In this document: positions 32,358-36,222 of the stretch, one piece after another
Layout: every line of letters starts with the position of its first letter
Position numbering within the stretch: the stretch's first letter is position 1
The notes under the pieces: model-generated
The model's database searches: none
Seen by the model: only the letters and a program-made list of their open reading frames with translations
What the model was told of the DNA's origin: nothing
Made by a program: the position numbers and the translations under genes
DNA from: Solirubrobacterales bacterium
GTDB lineage: Bacteria; Actinomycetota; Thermoleophilia; Solirubrobacterales; Solirubrobacteraceae
Assembly (NCBI GenBank): GCA_019244395.1
Contig: JAFASQ010000152.1
Span: 1-36,222 of the forward strand
Length of the DNA: 36,222 nt
Direction: 5' to 3'

Positions 32358-33212
32358 ATGTCCGCTATCGCAGAAGCCGGGTCGATTGCCCTGCCCGCTC
32401 CGGGCCGCGCGCGGCCCGCCGGGGTCCTGCTCACGCTCGCCAGCCGGCGGGCGTCGCTGACGTCCAAGACCCCCCGCCAGATCGCCGTACCGCTCCTCGG
32501 ACCGGTGCTGCTCGCGCTGGTCGTGGCGCCGGCGCTCAAGGTCGCCACCGGCGGCCTTCACTCCCACATCGATTACACCTCGTTCGTCGGCGTCGGCGCC
32601 GTCGGTCTGGTGATCCCGCTCAGCTGCATCTTCGCTGGGCTGAGCGTGCTGGTCGACCGGCACTCGGGGGCCCAGCGGGAGCTGCTGGCCGCTCCCGTTC
32701 CCCGCGCCTATCTCGTGCTCGGCAACCTGATCGTGGCGATCGGACTGGCCGCGTTGCAGGTAGCGGTGCTGATCGGGCTGTCGGCGCTCCGGGGCGGGAC
32801 GTTTCACATCACCGGCGCCGGCGTCGCCTGGTTCGTCGCCGCCGCGCTGCTCTTCACCGTGTTCATGTACGGCGTGGCTGAGACGCTGGCCAGCCGGGTG
32901 ACCAAGCAGGAGGATTACGTCGGCGCCACGCCCGCCGTGGCGATCCTGCCCTTCTTCTTCGCCGGCGCGCTGTTCCCGATTGGCGCCATGCCGGCGGTGC
33001 TCACCGCGATCGCGAAGGTATTTCCGCTCACCCACGCGCTGGCGCTGATGCGCTACGGGTTCATCGACCCAAGCGGCAAGGGTCTGCACGACATCTGGGG
33101 CATGCACAACGTCACCGGCGAGGCGTGGCTCAGCCTAGCCGTGGTCGCGCTTTGGGCAGTGGCGCTCACGGCCATCTCGATTCGTGTGTTCTCGCGCTCG
33201 GCGGTGAGCTGA
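32358..33212 (+). CDS. ABC-2-type transporter permease (DrrB-like)
   Basis: A 284-residue membrane protein with GAGGAAA before the ATG. Six hydrophobic segments can be seen: VPLLGPVLLALVVAPALK, VGAVGLVIPLSCIFAGLSVL, AYLVLGNLIVAIGLAAL with VAVLIGLSAL, WFVAAALLFTVFMYGV, AILPFFFAGALFPIG, and LAVVALWAVALTAISIRV. The central SGAQRELLAAPVPR-type loop and the FFFAGALFPI segment are typical of ABC-2 exporters. It forms a transporter with the upstream ATPase; a homodimeric permease is expected. The next gene begins one base after its stop. Confidence 0.93.
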   Translation: MSAIAEAGSIALPAPGRARPAGVLLTLASRRASLTSKTPRQIAVPLLGPVLLALVVAPALKVATGGLHSHIDYTSFVGVGAVGLVIPLSCIFAGLSVLVDRHSGAQRELLAAPVPRAYLVLGNLIVAIGLAALQVAVLIGLSALRGGTFHITGAGVAWFVAAALLFTVFMYGVAETLASRVTKQEDYVGATPAVAILPFFFAGALFPIGAMPAVLTAIAKVFPLTHALALMRYGFIDPSGKGLHDIWGMHNVTGEAWLSLAVVALWAVALTAISIRVFSRSAVS

Positions 33213-33213
33213 C

Positions 33214-33558
33214 ATGGACCGCAAGACAGAGATATCCGACCACTTCATGCACGCCGGCGCGGGGACCAGCGTGGCGCTCGCGTGGGTGGGTCTGATCCCC
33301 GGGGTGTTCCCGTTCCTGGCCCTGACCGTCCTGGTCGGCGTCGTGCTGGTGCTCCCGCTGGTGGTGCTGGGGCTCGCCGCAGCGACCGTTGCGGCGCCGT
33401 CGTACGCGGCGTGGCGGTTCATCGGTTGGGGTCGCCGGCGGATGAGCGCGCGCCGGGGCCGCCGGCGGATGAGCGCGCGGCGGGGCCGGGATGAGCGCCG
33501 CCAGGAGCGAACGCCCGAGCCGACGCCGGTGCCGGCTCCCTACTCGGGCATGTGCTAG
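33214..33558 (+). CDS. Small membrane protein of the ABC operon, unknown function
   Basis: A 114-residue protein whose ATG lies one base after the permease stop, so it is translationally linked. Two adjacent hydrophobic segments (GTSVALAWVGLIPGVFPFLA and LTVLVGVVLVLPLVVLGLAA) are followed by a very basic tail with a tandem nine-residue duplication, RRRMSARRG twice, encoded by an exact-length 27-bp direct repeat. The end is Pro-rich (TPEPTPVPAPY). The topology suggests a hairpin in the membrane with a basic cytoplasmic tail. It may be an accessory subunit of the exporter. No family recognised. Confidence 0.75.
   Translation: MDRKTEISDHFMHAGAGTSVALAWVGLIPGVFPFLALTVLVGVVLVLPLVVLGLAAATVAAPSYAAWRFIGWGRRRMSARRGRRRMSARRGRDERRQERTPEPTPVPAPYSGMC
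33433..33486 (+). repeat. 27-bp tandem duplication inside the small membrane protein gene
   Basis: The 27-bp unit beginning CGCCGGCGGATGAGCGCGCG occurs twice in direct contact (33433-33459 and 33460-33486), differing by one or two bases. Being a multiple of three, it keeps the frame and duplicates a nine-residue basic segment. It probably arose by slippage. Confidence 0.8.
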
Positions 33559-33567
33559 GGGCCTGAG

Positions 33568-33795
33568 ATGGACACCACCCCGAGAACAGGCCGCCGGTCC
33601 ACCATCGCCGTGGTTCCGCAGCGGCGGCGCGCGTTGCGGACGATGTTCAACTGGTGGTGGAACCTCGATCGCCGCCAGCACATCGCGCAGTTGGGCAGCC
33701 AGGATCGCCTTCACCCGCTGAACGAGGCGTTTGTGGTGGATGCGATGGCCCGCCAGCTCGAGGAGATCCGCAACCTGCCGGAGTTCGCTGGCTGA
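33568..33795 (+). CDS. Small protein at the end of the ABC operon, unknown function
   Basis: A 75-residue frame starting nine bases after the previous stop. The peptide is protein-like: TMFNWWWNLDRRQHIAQLGS, then DRLHPLNEAFVVDAMARQLE and EIRNLPEF. The Trp triplet and the amphipathic helix (FVVDAMARQLEEIRN) are notable. It is soluble and not recognised as a family. Its position directly behind the exporter genes suggests it is co-transcribed. The Shine-Dalgarno is weak (GCCTGAG). Confidence 0.65.
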   Translation: MDTTPRTGRRSTIAVVPQRRRALRTMFNWWWNLDRRQHIAQLGSQDRLHPLNEAFVVDAMARQLEEIRNLPEFAG

Positions 33796-33826
33796 CGGCG
33801 GGGTGGTCGCTCGCGTCGCGGGATTG

Positions 33827-34432
33827 TCAGCGGCGCGGGGGGCCACCCGCGGCCAGCGCCGGCCACAGCGCATCGACGATCGCCTCGGACCAACCAGGCC
33901 CGGGCCGGCCCTGGGCGAAAACCGCCCCGAACAGCGCTCCCAGCAGGAGGTCGAGCACGCGCTCGACGTCGACGTCAGCGCGGATCTCGCCGCGATCGAT
34001 CCCCGCCTGGATCACCTCGGCCACCATCTCGCGCTGGGGGATGACCATGCGCTCGCGGAACAGCTCCAGCAGCGTCGGGTTGTAGGGCTCCTCCATAAGC
34101 AGCGTGCCAGCCAGCGACATGCCGTAGTTGCGGCGCACGCTGTCGAGGTGCGCGATCAGGACGCGGCGGGCGTCCGCACCGGCGGCCCGCTTGACCGGCT
34201 GGCGCAGCGTCTGGATCGCGGCGCTCACGAGGTCCGCCTTGTCGCGGTAGCGCCGGTACACCGTGGTGCGCGCGACGCCGGCCTCTCGCGCCACCGCATC
34301 GATGGTCAACCGGTCATAGCCCTGCTCGCGGAGCAGGCGATGCGCCGTCTCAAGGATCAGCCGGTCGGCTTCTGGGTCCATCCGCGCGCCCGGCCGGCGC
34401 GGCTCCCGCGCTTCTTTCGATTCCAAGAACAA
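33827..34432 (-). CDS. TetR-family transcriptional regulator (paralog 2)
   Basis: A 201-residue repressor from a TTG at 34432; an ATG at 34381 (MDPEADRLILETA) would remove the basic N-terminal arm ESKEAREPRRPGAR, which is usual in TetR proteins, so the longer form is preferred. The HTH spans about 20-65 (LILETAHRLLREQGYDRLTI, then DAVAREAGVARTTVYRRYRD, then KADLVSAAI). The C-terminal domain ends WSEAIVDALWPALAAG. It is homologous to the TetR at 30535-31134 and, like it, sits divergent from the genes it probably controls. The three-box operator begins 31 nt upstream of the TTG. Confidence 0.92.
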   Translation of the reverse strand: MFLESKEAREPRRPGARMDPEADRLILETAHRLLREQGYDRLTIDAVAREAGVARTTVYRRYRDKADLVSAAIQTLRQPVKRAAGADARRVLIAHLDSVRRNYGMSLAGTLLMEEPYNPTLLELFRERMVIPQREMVAEVIQAGIDRGEIRADVDVERVLDLLLGALFGAVFAQGRPGPGWSEAIVDALWPALAAGGPPRR

Positions 34433-34463
34433 TCAGTCTACATCTCGCATCGATGTGTATCGA

Positions 34464-34502
34464 AGCGCTACGCTCTGTAGCGCTACAAGGTGTAGCGCTA
34501 AC
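34464..34502. promoter_or_regulatory. Triple AGCGCT operator between TetR paralog 2 and SDR
   Basis: Three AGCGCT cores lie exactly 15 bp apart, starting at 34464, 34479 and 34494. The central copy is a perfect 12-bp palindrome, TGTAGCGCTACA (34476-34487). The third is TGTAGCGCTAAC, and the first is GAAGCGCTACG. They occupy the divergent promoter, 24 nt before the SDR start codon. Cooperative binding of TetR dimers is the simple reading. Confidence 0.7.
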
Positions 34503-34525
34503 TCTCAGATTGCGAGGAGATACAG

Positions 34526-35419
34526 ATGGGAAATTTGGATCTGACCGGCGCCACCGCGATCGTCACCGGCGGATCGCGGGGCATCGGTCCCTATATCGCG
34601 GAAGCGCTAGCCGGCCAAGGAGCCAGGGTCGCGCTAGTCGCGCGCAGCGAGTCAGAGCTCGAGGCCAACGCGCGGAGGCTTGCCGATGCCGGCGGCGAGG
34701 TGATCGCAGTGCCCGCCGACATCACCTCAGCGCGGGCGCGACGCGAGCTGATCGAAGCCGTGGAGCGGCGGCTCGATCCGGTGGACATTCTCGTCAACAA
34801 CGCCGGCGGCGACCTTCAGCGCGAGTTCCACAATCTGACCGAGGAAGAGGTACAAGGCCTGCTCGAGCTCAACCTGACGAGCGCCGTGCTGCTGACGAGA
34901 CTGGTCCTCCCGGGGATGCTCGGGCGTGGGCGCGGCCACGTGGTGAACGTATCCTCGATGGCCGGTCGGGTCTCGTTCCCGTACACCGAGGCCTACGCGG
35001 CCGCCAAGGACGGCCTGATCGGGTTCACGCGCGTGCTCCGGGCCGACTACCGCCGCCGCGGCGTCAGCGCCTCGACGCTGATCCTCGGCCCGGTAGGGGA
35101 GGCAGGAGTCGGCGCCCGCACCGCCGAGGAGGTCGGGATCAAGCTCCCCCCGGTGGGTTTGGTCTCACCGGCCAAGATCGGCAAGGAGACCGTCCGCGCG
35201 ATCCGCCGGGACAAGCGCGAACTTGTCGTGCTTCCGGGACCCGGAAAGCTGCTCCGCGCGGTCATGGACCGCTCCCCGGGCCTCGGCCCGGCGATCAACC
35301 GCGTCAGCGGCACCAGCAGGACGATGCGGACCGTGGTCGAGTACCGTGAGCGCGAGGCGCGCTTGGCGGCCGCCGGCCGCGGCGCACGCCAACGGCGCAC
35401 GGCGGGGGAGACCTGGTGA
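34526..35419 (+). CDS. Short-chain dehydrogenase/reductase (SDR) with extended C-terminus
   Basis: A 297-residue classical SDR with GAGGAG upstream of the ATG. TGGSRGIG is at 14-21, ILVNNAGG at 88-95, VVNVSSMAG with Ser near 143 and Y157-x3-K161 in EAYAAAKDGL. The C-terminal 50 residues (VVLPGPGKLLRAVMDRSPGL, ending EREARLAAAGRGARQRR) extend past the core and include a hydrophobic/basic stretch seen in membrane-associated SDRs acting on lipophilic substrates. It is divergent from TetR paralog 2 and has its triple operator in the promoter, so repression by that TetR is likely. Confidence 0.93.
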   Translation: MGNLDLTGATAIVTGGSRGIGPYIAEALAGQGARVALVARSESELEANARRLADAGGEVIAVPADITSARARRELIEAVERRLDPVDILVNNAGGDLQREFHNLTEEEVQGLLELNLTSAVLLTRLVLPGMLGRGRGHVVNVSSMAGRVSFPYTEAYAAAKDGLIGFTRVLRADYRRRGVSASTLILGPVGEAGVGARTAEEVGIKLPPVGLVSPAKIGKETVRAIRRDKRELVVLPGPGKLLRAVMDRSPGLGPAINRVSGTSRTMRTVVEYREREARLAAAGRGARQRRTAGETW

Positions 35420-35508
35420 TTGGACCGCCGGGCGCGGATTCCCCGCCGCGGCCTTCCGAGGCATCGTCCGGAGGACGCCGAGCTAAGCGAGGTCCGGATC
35501 CGTGTGCA

Positions 35509-35611
35509 TGACGCGCCACGCCGTCGGCTCCTCGGGGGATGTGGCGCGTCAAGCACACCAGGGGGCAACTGACGCGCCACAGCCGCCCGCGGCGAGGACG
35601 AGTGGCGCGCC
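35509..35611. repeat. Four alternating copies of an 11-bp inverted motif
   Basis: TGACGCGCCAC occurs on the plus strand at 35509-35519 and 35570-35580, and as its reverse complement GTGGCGCGTCA at 35541-35551 and, with its last two bases changed, at 35602-35611. The copies alternate in direction with start-to-start spacings of 32, 29 and 32 bp, and so could form two hairpins or bind dimeric proteins. No gene is present; together with the next repeat array this accounts for most of the 456-nt gap after the SDR gene. Confidence 0.65.
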
Positions 35612-35630
35612 GTGCACCCTGACCCAGCCC

Positions 35631-35770
35631 GAACTCGACGCCCGCCACCCGCCGGGCAGGAACTCGACGCCCGCCACCGGCGGGCAGGAACTCGACGCCT
35701 GCCACCGGCGGGCAGGAACTCGACGCCCGCAACCGGCCGCCCAGGAACTCGACGCCCGCCACCGGTTTCT
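35631..35770. repeat. Five tandem 28/29-bp repeats with internal hairpins
   Basis: GAACTCGACGCC recurs at 35631, 35660, 35688, 35716 and 35745, a period of 28 or 29 bp. Between copies lies GCCCGCC-ACC-GGCGGGC, a perfect seven-pair stem with three-base loop in the second unit and near-perfect in others. The units are contiguous without unique spacers, so this is not a CRISPR array. It may act as transcription-termination or RNA-stabilising structure after the SDR gene, or it may be a minisatellite. Confidence 0.75.
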
Positions 35771-35818
35771 CCCCTCGGCTTAACGAATGCTTACAGCAGT
35801 TGACAGCAAGAAGCGCCA

Positions 35819-35845
35819 TTACGTAACATAGATGAAACGCTACAT
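35819..35845. promoter_or_regulatory. Candidate TetR-type operator upstream of the right-edge SDR
   Basis: ATGAAACGCTACAT (35832-35845) differs at one base from ATGTAACGCTACAT, the reverse complement of the operator at 31227-31240. A separate palindrome, TTACGTAA, lies at 35819-35826; a related TTACGTCA lies at 31214-31221 beside the first operator. It ends 30 nt before the SDR start, so the right-edge SDR probably belongs to the same TetR regulon. Confidence 0.55.
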
Positions 35846-35875
35846 TACAGTCACGAATCGAATGAAGGGATCTCG

Positions 35876-36222
35876 ATGAGCGTTTCATCTTCAACGCAGA
35901 ATGGTCGGGCGTCGTCCGGCGCCGGATCGGTTCGGAACAAGGTCGTGGTTGTGACCGGCGCCAGCGGCGGGCTGGGGCTCGAGACGGCCAGGCAGCTGGC
36001 GAGCCAGGGCGGCGAGGTCGTGATGATCGGCCGGAACCGCGATCGCAGCGAGGCGGCGCGATCGCAGGTCGCGCGTGTCGCCACCGGCAAGCCGCCCGTG
36101 CTGATGCTCGCCGACGTCTCCGTGCAGGCCGACGTCCGGCGGGTGGCCGACGAGGTCCGCCGCCGCTACGACCACGTCGACATCCTGATCAACAACGCGG
36201 GCAGCGCCTTCAATCGCCGCGA
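35876..36222 (+). CDS. Short-chain dehydrogenase/reductase, N-terminal part (runs off right edge)
   Basis: From the ATG at 35876 (GAAGGG upstream) the frame is open for 115 codons to the window end. It carries an unstructured 20-residue leader, then NKVVVVTGASGGLGLETARQ with the cofactor loop TGASGGLG at 27-34. VVMIGRNRDRSEAAR follows, then LMLADVSVQADVRRVADEVR, then HVDILINNAG. The Arg residues after beta 2 favour NADP(H). This is the retinol-dehydrogenase-like pattern of SDRs. The catalytic YxxxK lies outside the window. It is the third SDR in the TetR block, with an operator-like site in front. Confidence 0.9.
   Translation, partial: MSVSSSTQNGRASSGAGSVRNKVVVVTGASGGLGLETARQLASQGGEVVMIGRNRDRSEAARSQVARVATGKPPVLMLADVSVQADVRRVADEVRRRYDHVDILINNAGSAFNRR

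Noticed and set aside
35631-35770. CRISPR-like appearance of the repeat array
   Set aside because: The units are contiguous 28/29-mers with no unique spacers and no cas gene is nearby.
1-36222. tRNA, rRNA, riboswitch, insertion sequence or integrase
   Set aside because: No cloverleaf, conserved rRNA segment, transposase or integrase motif, or IS-type terminal repeats were recognised on either strand by reading; a covariance-model search would be needed for a firm negative.

Overview
The window is very GC-rich, with compact genes on both strands, frequent GTG/TTG starts and many short-chain dehydrogenases, large LuxR-type ATPases and TetR/AraC regulators. This suits a soil-type actinobacterium, perhaps of the Thermoleophilia/Solirubrobacterales kind. 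The lineage is an inference from gene style only; no rRNA or tRNA gene was seen. The region is accessory or metabolic rather than core.

Layout. 0-1.5 kb: the start of a small gene running off the left edge, a decayed fragment of a LuxR-type ATPase, and a VOC-family protein. 1.5-6.2 kb: a divergent carbohydrate pair, a PHP-domain/GT4 glycosyltransferase fusion (minus) and a family 31 glycoside hydrolase (plus). 6.2-10.8 kb: a small unknown, a frameshifted VOC-tail remnant, a double SnoaL-like protein, a disulfide-reductase-like flavoprotein with an SDR-like partner, and a SpoT-like HD protein. 10.9-13.2 kb (minus): a LOG-like protein, an alpha/beta-hydrolase stump and an MBL-fold hydrolase. 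13.4-17.3 kb: a small conserved protein, then a minus-strand operon of GMC oxidoreductase, Rieske-like protein and a multi-pass membrane protein. 17.5-24.2 kb: a short SDR-like protein and two homologous 920-residue AAA/LuxR regulators with an SRPBCC gene between them. 24.4-26.3 kb: a phosphoribosyltransferase and a PRC-barrel/DUF2382 stress-type protein. 26.4-27.9 kb: a cluster of gene stumps (SnoaL, dienelactone hydrolase, haloacid dehalogenase) around an intact DUF5946 gene. 28-30.5 kb: GNAT, then AraC divergent from an SDR. 30.5-36.2 kb: two TetR paralogs, each divergent from what it probably controls (an ABC exporter operon; an SDR), a repeat-rich spacer, and an SDR running off the right edge.

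The most notable signal is a 22-bp non-coding element, CCAGGGG-N4-ACGGGCGCGAC, found eight times between 1.4 and 24.4 kb. Each copy is in the same orientation as the gene it precedes and ends 29-75 nt before the chosen start codon. It precedes the VOC, flavoprotein, MBL, small conserved, GMC, short SDR, SRPBCC and phosphoribosyltransferase genes, and looks like a shared promoter or operator defining a local regulon of redox and detoxification-type genes. A second, unrelated motif (core TGTAGCGCTACA) sits in three promoters of the right-hand TetR/ABC/SDR block. Other points of interest are a Rieske-like protein with Cys in place of the first His ligand, next to a GMC enzyme with a four-Cys cluster; the PHP-GT4 fusion; and two repeat arrays at 35.5-35.8 kb.
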